Assembly (NCBI GenBank): GCA_016081115.2
Contig: CM071928.1
Location: forward strand, 62,813,950-62,877,949
From: Rehmannia glutinosa
Lineage: Eukaryota > Streptophyta > Magnoliopsida > Lamiales > Orobanchaceae
Length of the DNA: 64,000 bases
Reading direction: 5' to 3'
Below, piece by piece: positions 1 through 10,751 of this stretch. The stretch's first letter is position 1. Each line of letters begins with the position of its first letter. A program made the position numbers and the translations under genes. The notes beneath the pieces are model-generated. The model searched no databases and had not been told where the DNA came from. It saw only the letters and a list, made by a program, of their open reading frames with translations.

Positions 1-59
1 ACTTTTCAAGATTAAGTATTACGCTCAGCCTTCATCTCCTTTCAAATTGCAAAAATACT

Positions 60-435
60 TTTTTTGAAATATACGTAAGACTTAATCAAAAAAAGTATTA
101 CTTTTTTTGAGAAAAGTATTACTTTTCTTAGAAAAAGTATTACTTTTTTAGACTCCAATTCAACAAAGTAATTTCTCCAAGAGTTTTGAAAGAAAACTTG
201 TGTTAAGTCGCAGAAGAAGTGACGACGGCGGTGAGAGTGAGAAGAAGGCGGAGCGTGAGCTAACGGCCGTGTGAAGTTGGGAAGTTGTTTTGGTTAATCT
301 ATATAGGAAAAAGTATTACTTTTCATTGTAAAAGTATTACTTTGTATGGTAAAAGTATTACTTTTTAGAGTATTACAATGTTTTAGAAAAAGTATTACTT
401 TTTATCGTAAAAGTATTACTTTTTGTTGCAAAAGT
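60..435. repeat. Cluster of AAAAGTATTACTTTT palindromic short repeats
   Basis: The stretch holds about nine near-copies of a 15-17 bp near-palindrome of the form AAAAAGTATTACTTTTT, separated by a few bases. It sits downstream of the minus-strand Ulp1 gene. The same word recurs inside that gene's introns, at 1745-1915, 2030-2105 and 3130-3180, and as a variant at 4800-5100. The sequence between copies is not conserved, so this is a dispersed micro-repeat and not a simple tandem satellite. Confidence 0.85.
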
Positions 436-1028
436 ATTAGATTTTATGCTATTAGGATTATTCTGTTTTAACAATCATTGACAAATTTGTCAATTATTCA
501 ATCCGCAATCAAAAATAAAATGCCAACATATTACATTAGTAGTGATTAGTATAAAACTCAGATATTGTTATACATATATATTTATCAATTCAAGCAAATG
601 GCAGAAGTTTAGAAATTTGTCTCCATGAACATAGTAACATGAATTTATCAATGTGGTTAAAAACTGATATCCATGGTAACTAACATCTTTGTCCAAGTCC
701 AAACAATGTGAGCAACAACGTTGACCCTGTCATCCAACTAATGTAAAACTAAAAAATACGTTGCTGCAAAAGGGAACAAGAAAGAACCCCGTAATGAAGA
801 ACGAGCTTAAGTACAAATCAATTAGTGACCTAATGCTACAAAGAACCCCAAGTTATTAAAATTTAAAGAAGAAAAAGGAAAAAAGCAGGGGATTAAATGG
901 CACATTTATAAAAACAAATAGAATTGTTTCTTCCATAAGAAGAACCAAGACATGAGAGCAAACGGCGGTCGCCTGTCCGCTACGGCCCTTATATGCCAAG
1001 TGGATGTTTATAACACTTTCTAATTCTT
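436..1028. other. AT-rich 3' flank of the Ulp1 gene, no gene seen
   Basis: No coding potential is recognised on either strand. The stretch lies just downstream of the stop of the minus-strand Ulp1 gene and probably contains its 3' UTR and element flank. Confidence 0.5.
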
Positions 1029-4000
1029 CTAATTCTTGGATTTCTTCTTCTTCTTCTTCTTTAAATCGGCTCCCTTTCTCTTCAAGTCTGCATCGGTCTT
1101 TTTCTTCTCCTCAATCTTTTGCTTCAAATCAGATTTTTTCAGACAAAAATCCACTATTTTCTTCAGCATTTCCAATCTCACACCATTGAGATCACTCAAA
1201 AAAATTCTTAAACAAATTTGTGCTCGCAATACTCGTCGTACCAAAGCCTACAAAAATAACATAAAATATATTATACAATTTACAAAAGAACATAAAACAT
1301 ATTATACTATAAATAATACCTTTGACAAATCATCGGGGGAAGTGTAAATTTTCCCTTTGAAGTACTCCATATGGTGCATCAAGAAAACACCACAGTCATT
1401 CGCTTCATCCTCTGACTGCCAAGGGAAATTGACATACTCTACTGAATATTGAGCAACAACTCGAGCTTTTGGGTGATTTTTTTCTTCAAGGAAGATAGCC
1501 ATCTGATATTTCTATAAAGCATATATGCATATAAAACCAAAATGTCAAAAATATTATACAAATGGTAAGAATAAACTAAACAAGTATAAACTAAAGGGAT
1601 TATACCACGAGTTGGACAACTCTAATGTAATGACTTGGATCATCATACTTCCTATTATCCAGAATTGCATCTTCTCATCGCGAAAGTTTACGACAGAACA
1701 GAAGAAATGACTCTCAAAGTGGATTGGAACAAAAATCGCAAAATTAAAACAAAGTAATACTTAAATTGAAAAAGTAATACTTTTACGATAAAAAGTAATA
1801 CTTTTACGATAAAAAGTAATACTTTTTCTAAAACAAGGTAATACTCTAAAAGTAATACTTTTAAAATGAGAAGTATTACTTTTTCCTAAAACAGGGTAAT
1901 AGTAATACGATAAACTTCGAAGTAATCCAATATAGATTAGCCAAGTGTCTGTTTCTATGAGATGTCAATTACTTTCTTGGATTGGAGTCTATGCCATAAC
2001 ATCATCTGAGTGTGTTCATGATCTACAAGGTATTACTTCTTATTGTAAAAGTAATACTTTTTGGGGAAAAAGTATTACTTTTTTTAGAAAAAGTATTACA
2101 ATTAAAGATAATTCATTTACCAGATCACATGTGCTCAGGTCTTGCTTGGCATGTTCCATATATTTCTGCCAACATTTTCTCATACTCCTTTCATGCTCAG
2201 CAACAACACCAACCTTGTTTATAGCCTTTGTTATATAGAACTTTTCCAAGAGAGAGGAAACAACATTAAAATAGAAATCGAATAAATATCAAGGGGATTA
2301 AATATAGGAAATTTGTAAGTTAGTAAAACTTACACTGTGTCCGGTATCAAAGAACACCCTTTTGCACGGATCGTCACTATCTTTTGCTCGGTTAAGGATC
2401 AAAACCCATGCATCAATCACATTTCCGTATATCCATCGTTTTTGATTTAGAGACAAGATCTCGTTCTTTGAAATAGTGAGCAACCCATCATGTGTAAAAA
2501 AAAGAAAACAAAAACAATAGTTACTTTATATGATTGAATAGAGTAAAAATCAAATCCTAATGCAAAAATTATAACTTACTTTTCAAAAAACGGTTCAGTG
2601 TCAAAAAGACAAAAATCAAGAACTTGTTTGTCTCTTATATCCATGTCAACTAGCAGCCTTTTGTTTTGAGTCATGAAACTCGAAACATAACCTGCATCTT
2701 CACCTACTGCCCAAGCATCACCGGCTGACCCAACATATTCTACCCTTAAATCACGACGTGGTTTTAAAAACAGATGCCAAAGCTTCATCAAATCCATCAT
2801 CATCGCCACTCAATTGTTTTGTCTCAGGTGTTAGAAGATCAAAATTGGGCATTTCTTCAGACAACTTCTTCATCAAATTAAATTTCTCAACTACATCATC
2901 AATAAACTTTTGGACCTTGTCATTAGCAAAGAAATTTTGAGTCTGAGACAAAATTGGAGATTGCGATGATGAGACTGTGGCTTTTGTGGGTGATTAGGTT
3001 CCATTTTCTTCTTCATCTTGTTCAATCTATCCATGTGAAAATCAAAAACCACAGCCATATCCCTCTTAAGCAAGAGGAAAGTCTCATGCACATCCTATAA
3101 AAAGTAGAAATTTATTTGTCAGAAGTATCCAAAAAAGTAATACTTTTGGTTAAATGGTAATACTTTTCAACAAAAATCTAATACATATGATTTCATAACC
3201 CTACTACATCGAAAATGTGATGATAACATAAATGTGAGATCAATAGCTTTTTTTCTTTGGCCTTTGAATTGAGACTATTAACAGAGGTGGCAAAAACAAT
3301 TGTACCAAAGTTAACTTAAATATGAGATTGAAGGCACACAAGAATTACACAAAGGAAACACCTTTTTCAACTTCAAGTAACCAATCCATGGGAACTTTTA
3401 GCTAGCAAGTTCTTATTGGCATAGATTGACTAGACAATGATCAAGTCATCGTGATCCGATAATATATTTACATAATATTGACAAGGTCAATGTAACTACA
3501 AAAAATAGAAGGGTCTTTTGGTACATTGGCTAAACCTCATTGCAGTACAAGTGTAATTATCCTAACATTTATACAAAGATAATAAACAAAGAGTAACTCG
3601 AGTTAAAAATTTTGGAATCCAGCAGATTTCCATGTAAAGCTAGAATTCAATGACATAATATAGAAAGTAACAACTGCTGTTCAAGAAAAACTAGATATAG
3701 GAAAAACTTGTAATAAAAAGAACAACTACAAGAAGCAGAGACAAAAAGTTGGAGGTTAACACAACATTGCATAAAAGCTCATACAAATTAAAAACTTACA
3801 TCTTTTGCCAATTTATGAATCTCAAGATTCGTTAGTTCGCCCCTCTCCGGTAATTCAAACTTAATCACCTTGATGATTCATCAACACACTCTTCCTTTGC
3901 TCCACTTGCTTTATCATCACCTTTGCTCCACTTGAATAATGGACCTTTTCCTCGCCTTCTAATCCCGCCCTCCCAGAAACAGGGTAAGTGTCTGTGATCC

Positions 4001-5390
4001 AATCACCCTGGCCAAATGCTCCAGCCTCTCTCTCTTCTTTAACTCGTCTTCGAATATTCTCTGAAGTCCAATGTTGAATTAGTGGCAGGGAAGATGGTTC
4101 GGCTTTGCCTTTCCATTTAAGCCTATGAAAATAGATGATTTGCAAAGCCAACACACATCCACTTATATTAGCTCTGGACTTCTTGTTATAATTGTCAACG
4201 GCTTTGCAAAGCCTCTCTAACACATATGAACACCAATCAAACTGACAAATTGTGTCCACATCCACCAAAGATTTCAAAAAAGAAAGGTCCACTTTGCGAT
4301 TTGCTGTCGGAGTGAGAAAAGTTGACATCGTATATAAAACGAACAACCTCTTAAAATCATCTCCTCCATCTTCAAATCCACCCATGAGTAGTTTTTGCAA
4401 AAAACTTACGGAACTCTGCCCATCAATGCCGTATTTTTCCTTCAGCTCACAAGCAATGTCTAGGGCATCATCCTTGCGCTTTCCCACTAATATCTCCCGT
4501 CCATCGTTCCTCGGTAGTAAAAATATATCACAAATATCATCAGCCATGATAACGACCTGCTTCTTATCATCAATAGTAAGCAACCTACTCTTACCATTGA
4601 ACCTCTTCACTAACCACTCTAACATATATGTGGAAATTTGTTTAACTCTCATTTTCAGCAACCCACCAAATCCAATGCTTTCGATATCATTTTTTTGCTT
4701 AGGATTGGAATTAATGATATCCAACAGTTGAAGTAACCCGAGTGGTCTGCACTGTGAGACAAAATTGCTGCAAAAAATTGACAATGAAAGTTAAACAACT
4801 AATACCATAATAAACTGACACTATTAACTAAAAACTAATACTTTTTCTATTGATAGCAATCACATAGTCCACATACTCAAGAACTAATACTACAAAAAAA
4901 AACTAATACTTTTAGAAAGAAATGTGATACTTTTTAACTAAAAACTAATACTTTTTCTATTGATAGCAATCACATAGTCCGCATACTCAAGAACTAATAC
5001 TACAAAAAAAAACTAATACTTTTAGCAAGAAATGTGATACTTTTTAACTAAAAACTAATACTTTTAAAAAGAAAGGGGATACTTTAAAAAAAGGTAATAC
5101 TTAGAGTATAACCTGCCATCATGGTCTTTATCTTTTGCCTTCTTTGATGGTTTCTTGACTTTAGCAACCTTCAAAATTTTCTCACCCTCTGAATATTTCT
5201 TCAGTTGTCTCTCATCTGCCGTGTGTTTTGTACGTCTCTCCTCGTCACAATTTGTTCGTTTCTCATTCTCTATGCGCTTAAATTCATTGTCTTCATTCAA
5301 CGCGAGTTCTTTCCCCTTTTCTCTAGCGCCTCGTTTTCTCTTTTCCTTGGATGGTTCATCCCCATCGATGTTCTTATGAGCAAATTGTTT
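1029..5390 (-). CDS. Ulp1-type cysteine protease (C48 family) gene, transposon-borne, multi-exon, probably frame-damaged
   Basis: Ulp1/SENP proteases process or remove SUMO-like modifiers. On the minus strand I see, in order: a charged, K/E-rich exon (about 5390-5100); a 300-residue exon (4784-3861); short exons near 3090-2580 and 2480-2330; a short exon (about 2249-2120); and the catalytic exons. In the catalytic part, about 1740-1610 has an HFFCSV block with the histidine and LDNR with the aspartate. About 1502-1330 has WQSEDEANDCGVFLMHHME, with oxyanion Q and catalytic Cys. The C-terminus (1244-1029) is K-rich and ends in KKKKKKKSKN. Apparent +1 shifts near 3870, 2990 and 2760 mean it is either decayed or carries sequence errors. 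The catalytic residues are all present. Exon edges are estimates from GT/AG sites. The gene is inferred to be carried by a MULE-class transposon. Confidence 0.6.
1745..1915. repeat. Intronic cluster of GTAATACTTTT repeats
   Basis: Seven or so copies of AAAGTAATACTTTT-like words lie next to the exon carrying the catalytic His/Asp. It is the same family as the block at 60-435, and the orientation is ambiguous because the unit is nearly palindromic. Confidence 0.75.
3861..4784 (-). CDS. Large N-terminal exon of the Ulp1-type gene (307 residues open)
   Basis: This is the longest intact reading frame in the first 16 kb. It begins MSIFCSNFVSQCRPLGLL and includes a segment on IYFHRLKWKGKA, which resembles the all-helical N-terminal region that precedes Ulp1 domains in plant transposon-borne proteases (family resemblance recalled, not searched). 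The frame ends at ...LMNHQGD. The next downstream frame (ELPERGELTNLEIHKLAKD) is shifted by one base, so the true exon probably continues after a frameshift and splices at GATGTAAG near 3800. No membrane segment or zinc site is seen. Its function apart from the protease domain is unknown. Confidence 0.55.
   Translation of the reverse strand: MSIFCSNFVSQCRPLGLLQLLDIINSNPKQKNDIESIGFGGLLKMRVKQISTYMLEWLVKRFNGKSRLLTIDDKKQVVIMADDICDIFLLPRNDGREILVGKRKDDALDIACELKEKYGIDGQSSVSFLQKLLMGGFEDGGDDFKRLFVLYTMSTFLTPTANRKVDLSFLKSLVDVDTICQFDWCSYVLERLCKAVDNYNKKSRANISGCVLALQIIYFHRLKWKGKAEPSSLPLIQHWTSENIRRRVKEEREAGAFGQGDWITDTYPVSGRAGLEGEEKVHYSSGAKVMIKQVEQRKSVLMNHQGD
4822..5100. repeat. 110-bp tandem duplication with AACTAATACTTTT words
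   Basis: A unit containing TTTTTCTATTGATAGCAATC starts at 4842 and again at 4952, a period of 110 bp, with only a couple of base differences and a partial third copy. Each unit contains several AACTAATACTTTT words of the element-wide micro-repeat. The stretch lies in an intron between the first two exons of the Ulp1 gene. Confidence 0.8.
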
Positions 5391-5782
5391 CGCCCATCAA
5401 TATCTACAAACCAACAAAGAATATAGAATGAACTCACAAGCATCAACAATTCATAACAACAAAAAACACTTTCTATTAATCATATAGAGTTTGTCAATAC
5501 ATAAAAGAACTTAAATCGATATATAATAAAAACAATATTTTGTCTTTGTGGTGAGGTTTCATCAATATTTTGTCTTGTGGTGAGGCTTCATCAATATTAG
5601 ATCGGCATCATCGCTGGCAACGTGTTTACTCATGGAATCTGGTTGCATCTCAAATTACAATAGGACACTCTTCTTCCTCAAAGACTTAGTAAACACTAGA
5701 CAACCGCATCGAGGCCATGCTTCAGGTATTCATTACATGGACCTAGGACCCATCATTTTCTTTCACATACTTCCAAACTTAT

Positions 5783-5960
5783 TTTTTTTGGGTAAGGTGA
5801 GAATATATTAATACCCAGGTAAAAAATACGAGAAAAAAATACAATCAACACAAAGTTGGAACCGATATCCTACAACAACTCTAAAAACATCGGATCAACC
5901 CACAAAACAAGTTTCAAGCTACTTCAAATAACAAACCTCCCCTTCATATACTGAGCCACT
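5783..5960 (-). mobile_element. Probable 3' end of a truncated LINE
   Basis: Read on the minus strand, the stretch ends in ...TTAATATATTCTCACCTTACCC followed by a run of A. That resembles the 3' ends of plant L1-type LINEs just before their poly-A tail. No reverse transcriptase coding sequence is present and no target duplication was identified, so this is a weak, resemblance-based call. Confidence 0.35.
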
Positions 5961-6484
5961 ATTCGGAAAATCATCTGTCAACATCCATTCTCTACATAGT
6001 CATCTATAATCTTGTGAAAAATGAATACGTTTGAGATTCATATTTTAACTTATTACTATTCATAGTTTCAGTGTCATAAGAACAATCAATCAATGGACTG
6101 TTTCAGAAGAGTAGTGCTCTAAATATCAAAATTAGCTTTCCTTTTGCTCACAAACCATTAGTTTTTGATAATGCAAGAGTAAATGGCGAGGCATATAGCG
6201 AAGAAATTTTCGCACCTCCTAAATGTGTTGTGGTAAAATAAAACCAGAAAAAAATCGCACAAACATCTCTCAAACTAAAACCCTAGTTTAAAATTTTCGA
6301 AAAAATAACATATGCTTAACATAAAAACATATAGCACCATGAATGAAAACTTACATATGAGTCAAAAAAACCTAAGTTTAACAGATATGGAGAAAAAACT
6401 AAAAAACTACATAGAACATGAAAAGTGTCGAAAACTTGCAGTTGGAGTCGAGATCGAGATTTTGAAGAAAAAGCGAGTAAAAGG

Positions 6485-6645
6485 AAAACTAAACAATGAA
6501 AGAAGAAGAAAGAAAAGGAGGGAGATAACTGGCGAAGAGACTGGCGAAGAAGAAGGAAGAAACGGGAAGAAGAAGAAAAAAGAAAAGGAAAGAAGAAAAA
6601 AGAAAAGGAGGGAAATAGCTGGGAAAAAAAGAATAAAAAAAATAA
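6485..6645. repeat. Purine-rich low-complexity tract (GAA/GGA)
   Basis: An almost uninterrupted run of GAAGAAG, AAAGGAG and similar words. On the strand of the Ulp1 gene it is a pyrimidine tract lying upstream of the first recognised exon, a position where plant genes often have CT-rich leaders. The K/E/R-rich open frame through it (6312-6701) is a composition artefact. Confidence 0.6.
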
Positions 6646-6654
6646 TTAAAATGC

Positions 6655-6735
6655 TGGATCGGGTCGGGTCGCGCGGGTCGGGTCGGGCGCGACCCGTCTG
6701 ACAGTGGATGACCCATAGGACGGTCTCATATGAGT
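6655..6735. repeat. Right terminal inverted repeat of the Ulp1 element
   Basis: The stretch contains GGGTC tandem words followed by GACCCGTCTGACAGTGGATG and GACGGTCTCATATGAG. Read outward, it aligns with the right end of the element at 8365-9040 (GATCCGTTTAAC ... AGACCATCTAAAAGGGAG). This shared architecture is the evidence that both are termini of one transposon family. The left terminus is not in the window. Confidence 0.55.
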
Positions 6736-8364
6736 ATTTGTCAAAATATAATGTAATAAGATCGAAAACCCGGATGGGGTTTTTGATTCAGTACTAAGAG
6801 AGCAGCTTTCTTGAAGCCTTCTAATCTGTTCTTAAATAGGAGAAGAAATGTACAAATGGCTTTTATTTTATTTAGTGGTTTCCTTTTTTTTTTTTTTTTT
6901 TTTCTCTTTTTCGTGTTGGTGGTACATTGATTTGAATTTTAATGTGGTTCCCTTAGAAAAGATATATTTTCATCGTAATTTACCGACAACAGTAGGCGGT
7001 CGGCTGATGCATGCATGATTTTCTATTCCATGATATTATACGGTGGAGGGCGGCGACCGCCGATGCGATGCTGACCATTGGATTATGCTATTTTTAGATA
7101 TATCAGTTCTTGCGATGCTGACCGTTGGATGCTCTCCCCTAGTTCCTCGAAGTTGAAAGAGACTGTATAGGAAATCCTAGCCATATTATATTCACATTTT
7201 TGGCGTAATTAGGTTTGCCCTAGAGTTGAAGGAATTAATGGGATTCGGCAAATACACGAATATATGCGAGGAATGTAACAATATATTAATTGGACTAAAT
7301 GGATATGGTTGGTGCAATTCAAATACTTACTTTTATATTAATAATGTAATAAAATGACTTTTAATTAGGTGAATGGGTTGTATTAAAATGATATATGAAT
7401 ATTTGAAAACTGCAATATGTTAATTACATATACTTGCAGATTCGACTCAGAAAAGTTACGAAGTTTATGGAGCCAACATTTTTGTATGCCTTTTATATAA
7501 AATTAATAAAATATTACAATAAAAGTAAATCCACCAAAGTGGTTGAATGATTGCCTCTGTTGATAGGTGAAAGTAGTGCGTCGTGATAATATAATGAAAC
7601 TAAAATTTTCTGCTTAATTGATTATTTTCTCAAGCATGAAATGTTATTTGAAACTTCTTGTGCTGGAACACCGCAACAAAATAGTTTGGTGGAGCGTAAA
7701 CATCGTCATATTTGAATCCAGGTTCAAATCTTGCTCCCCACTTGATTTTTTTACTTTAGAGGTTGTCAATTATTGCAGCCTAGTGGTCGAGCTCTCTCAC
7801 AAATAAAAAGGGCCCGATATTGCTTGCAATCTTACTAACAAAATTATCAATTTTTTTTTTCTGAAACCTTAACTATAATAGAAGTTGTACTTTAATTTTG
7901 ATTTATGGACATAAATGTCATATTTTTTCAACTATAATGGAATTATTTTATATATTGCAAGTTATTTTTTCTTTCGTTATTCTATGTTGCCTTTAAGTTT
8001 GTATACAAAAACAAGAGACTTAATTTTAAAGTTCGACTTCGGTCAAAAAACCAATTGATAGAAGATCGTCCCTGTATACTTGGTCACTGGCGTACTAGAG
8101 GGCCAACCTGGCCTGACCCCTTTCTTTAAAAAAAATATTAGTAAGTATTTAAAAAAAAACTAGTTAGAGTTGATCTGTGATTTTTTTTTTTTTGGATTTT
8201 CTATCTGACCCTCTGTATTTGTCCACCCTGTTACTGTGTCCGCCATGTTAGAGTAGAATGCCCGGTGTTCCAATTAGATTGGATTTTATTCTACTTGTAA
8301 AACAATTTTATTGGAAATTATAATAATATAAAGGCGTTTCTTTATCTTATGTTCTTTCACAAAA
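6736..8364. other. AT-rich intergenic DNA, no gene seen
   Basis: Contains a long T run (about 6886-6912), a short duplicated word (GCGATGCTGACC near 7065 and 7110) and a tRNA-like SINE remnant described separately. No open frame with recognisable protein similarity was found on either strand. Confidence 0.5.
7700..7815. mobile_element. tRNA-related SINE remnant(s), possible
   Basis: AGGTTCAAATCTTGCTCCCC (near 7723) resembles an RNA polymerase III B box with its flank. GCAGCCTAGTGGTCGAGCTC (near 7775) resembles the A-box head of plant tRNA-derived SINEs. The B-like box precedes the A-like box, so this would be the tail of one copy and the head of another, or a chance arrangement. Confidence 0.3.
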
Positions 8365-9040
8365 ACTCCTGTCAGACCGTCTAACGGGTCTTTTTCGTTA
8401 GACGGATTCAACCCGACCCGGGTTTTTTCGTAATTTCATGCACCAGTGGCATGTTTGCAATATTCTGGAATAGTGCATCCACAAAATATTAGTAGTTCCT
8501 CGAAAAAGTATTAGTAGTTCTCTAGAGAGTATTTTAGTGGTTCTCCTGAATATAATTAACTTTTTCTCCTGAAAAATATTAGCAGTCCCTGAAAAAAATA
8601 TTAGTAGTAACGATGAAATGTATTAGTAATCTGCTTGAACAGTCTTTTCAGTAATCCTCTTGAAAAATGTTTATTTTTTCCATCTAAGAGTTTTAGTACT
8701 CCTATTAAAACATATTAGTATCTTATTTAAAAGTATTGTATTTTTCGATTAAATGTATTTTAGTATTCCTCTTAAAAAGTAATAGTTACGTTTTCCTCAT
8801 AAAAGTATTAGTTCTTCCTCCAAAAAGTATCAGTAGTCATCCTAAAATATATTTGGTAGTACCCCTAAAAATATTTCATCCGAAAAGTATTAGTAGTCCT
8901 CCTAAAATGTATTAGCGGCCAACGGATGTGGTATTGGAACTTGTGCGGGCGGTTGTTGGTGGGGGATGGGTCGGATATTTAGATCCGTTTAACAAATTAG
9001 ATCTGTTAGACCATCTAAAAGGGAGACTAACCCATGCTCT
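8365..9040. mobile_element. Non-autonomous TIR element (about 0.68 kb) related to the Ulp1 element
   Basis: The left end reads CTCCTGTCAGACCGTCTAAC ... GTTAGACGGATTCAACCCGACCCG. The reverse complement of the right end reads CTCCCTTTTAGATGGTCTAAC ... GTTAAACGGATCTAAATATCCGACCC. The two form an imperfect inverted repeat of about 60 bp. The interior (8480-8925) has no coding frame and is made of degenerate AAAAGTATTAGTAGTYCTCC units. Element borders are good to about 10 bp, and no target duplication could be fixed. Confidence 0.65.
8480..8925. repeat. Degenerate GTATTAGTAGT repeat array
   Basis: About a dozen units built on AAAAGTATTAGTAGTCCTCC, with irregular spacing near 30-45 bp and much point divergence. 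The core GTATTA is shared with the AAAAGTATTACTTTT words of the Ulp1 element. Confidence 0.75.
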
Positions 9041-10287
9041 ATTGCCTTTATTACATATTTGCGCATATGATAAAGTCCTTAGATCAATTTAAGCTATGAG
9101 GCATGGTCGCACATTTGATGGTGATCATGGGACATGCTCTAAGGCTTTGATCTTAAATTTGTTCAAAGTCGATGGATTTTTCTAGAGACATTAAATAACC
9201 CCATAAGACTTGTACATGTGGTGCATGCTCATGAGACGAGGATGTTGGATTCCATTAATATCAGTGTTAAATGCACATATGTGGGTGCTTGTTAGCGAAC
9301 AAGTTCACTGAACATGACCCAATGAAAATTCTTAGATAGAAGCTTTAATTGCCGAATAAGAATTTTCATATTGCAGTAGTACATGATTAATCCTCGTACT
9401 TGAGGCACGACTATGTCTTGTGTATATTCTGCAATACTTTGATTTATCTTTTGATTGCTTGACAATCACAAAGAGGTATTTTGGGTATTGCAGTGATATG
9501 CATGGAGGTTTGTGTATGGCCAACATAGAATTCGATACTTGTCATTTAATAAGGGAATTTCCTGTGTTTTCATAGTTTGTGGTTCAAAGACCTTGACCAA
9601 GGCACGATGAATTTGATTCATAAAAGAATCACAAGAGCTTGAAATGGAATCACGGTTATTAAATCAATTGGGTTTGACTTATAAATCTATGCCCAAGATT
9701 TAATCGGGATATTAGTTGTCGAAAGGATCGTACATGTATGCAACTGCAATTGAAATAAGTTTACTCGCTATTTCACCTAATACTAGATAATCATGCTACT
9801 TGCTAGGTGTTACCATGATTTGTAGATTCTTGAAATTAAAGAGTTAATTTCAGGTATATTTATTAATTGGATTAATAAATAAAATAAGTTATTATTATTC
9901 GAAAGTTGCAAAAGTTCTAAGCGTACTACTAGTGTTAGTCGTGAACCTAAAAGGACATAATTTTGGATGTTGACATTTTGAGATTGAAAAATCCAATGGT
10001 TGGATGCAATTAATTGATATAGATTAATTAATTTGGTTATAATTTAATTCAATTGTGGAACTAAATATTTAATTAAATAATTTGATTATTTAATTAAATC
10101 TAATTTGATTAGAGAATCAAATAATTGGAATAGAATGAATTAATCAATATTTGAATTGATTGATTGGGATTTAAATTAATTAATTAGTAGAATTAATTAA
10201 TTTTAAAGTCCAATCCCATACCATAATCTAGTAGGCCTAATTGTAGAAGCTCACTAGATCTTTGAAGAGAAATAAATAAATGAGATT
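9041..10287. other. Old retroelement-like debris, probably part of a non-coding LTR element
   Basis: No coding frame is supported. The half nearest the MULE (about 9850-10250) is rich in TTAATTAATT/AATTAAATT words, as in some plant LTRs. The composition and the lack of genes recall LARD-type non-autonomous retroelements, but I could not find paired LTRs. The right-hand continuation would lie after 26991, across the MULE insertion. Confidence 0.3.
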
Positions 10288-10297
10288 TATTTTAATA

Positions 10298-10450
10298 GGT
10301 ATTGGATCATATGTGGCAAGCCCCTTAATATGTGGGAGTGTGGACGGATCTAGACCACTAACATGTTTAATCCAAAGGCCACGATTTTTTCCATTTTTTT
10401 AATAAAATCGAAACTGCCCATTTAAGGGCAAATCAGGCAAATTACAAATA
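10298..10450 (+). repeat. Left terminal inverted repeat of the MULE
   Basis: The inverted match to 26981-26830 is clear over the first 55-60 bp. It is patchier to about 150 bp, where both arms retain a GCCCATTTAAGGGC / GGGCATTTCAG-like segment. TIRs of 100 bp or more fit the long-TIR class of MULEs. Confidence 0.75.
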
Positions 10451-10751
10451 GTGTGTAACGTTTAAAATGGTAGCGCAAACATTTTTCCTATTTTTAGGAT
10501 TCAATCACCAAATAATTCTCCGCTTTTTGCCCGTTTTTCTCACAATATTCTCAAAGATTTCGTCCACCCCCACAAACCCCACTATCACACGTTTCACTTT
10601 GTTCATCTCTCTCAAAATTACTTCTCCCAAACCGCCGGCCACAATATTTCTTCTCTGGAAAAATCGACCCACAAACCGCCGGCCACAACAATTCTTCTCT
10701 GAAAAAAGCGACCCAGAGGGAGTCATCAGTGCACAGGCGCAATTTTTGGGC

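Larger units (their letters stand above)
1..6735 (-). mobile_element. Ulp1-bearing DNA transposon, right part (left end outside window)
   Basis: I infer one element because a minus-strand Ulp1 gene (about 5390-1029) is followed upstream, at 6655-6735, by a terminal-repeat-like block. That block reads GACCCGTCTGAC ... GACGGTCTCAT and matches the ends of the small element at 8365-9040. The interior is marked by AAAAGTATTACTTTT-type repeats in the flanks and introns. Plant MULEs carrying Ulp1 (C48) protease genes are known (the Kaonashi type), so a MULE-class element is the most likely identity. No transposase is visible in the window; it would have to lie to the left or be absent. The left terminus and the target duplication cannot be seen. 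Confidence 0.5.

Noticed and set aside
1004..1347. Plus-strand S/F-rich frames at the 3' end of the Ulp1 gene
   Set aside because: Antisense of the lysine-rich C-terminus on the minus strand.
6312..6701. 129-residue K/E/R-rich open frame on the plus strand
   Set aside because: It follows a purine-only low-complexity tract with no conserved motif; the opposite strand is the leader side of the Ulp1 gene.
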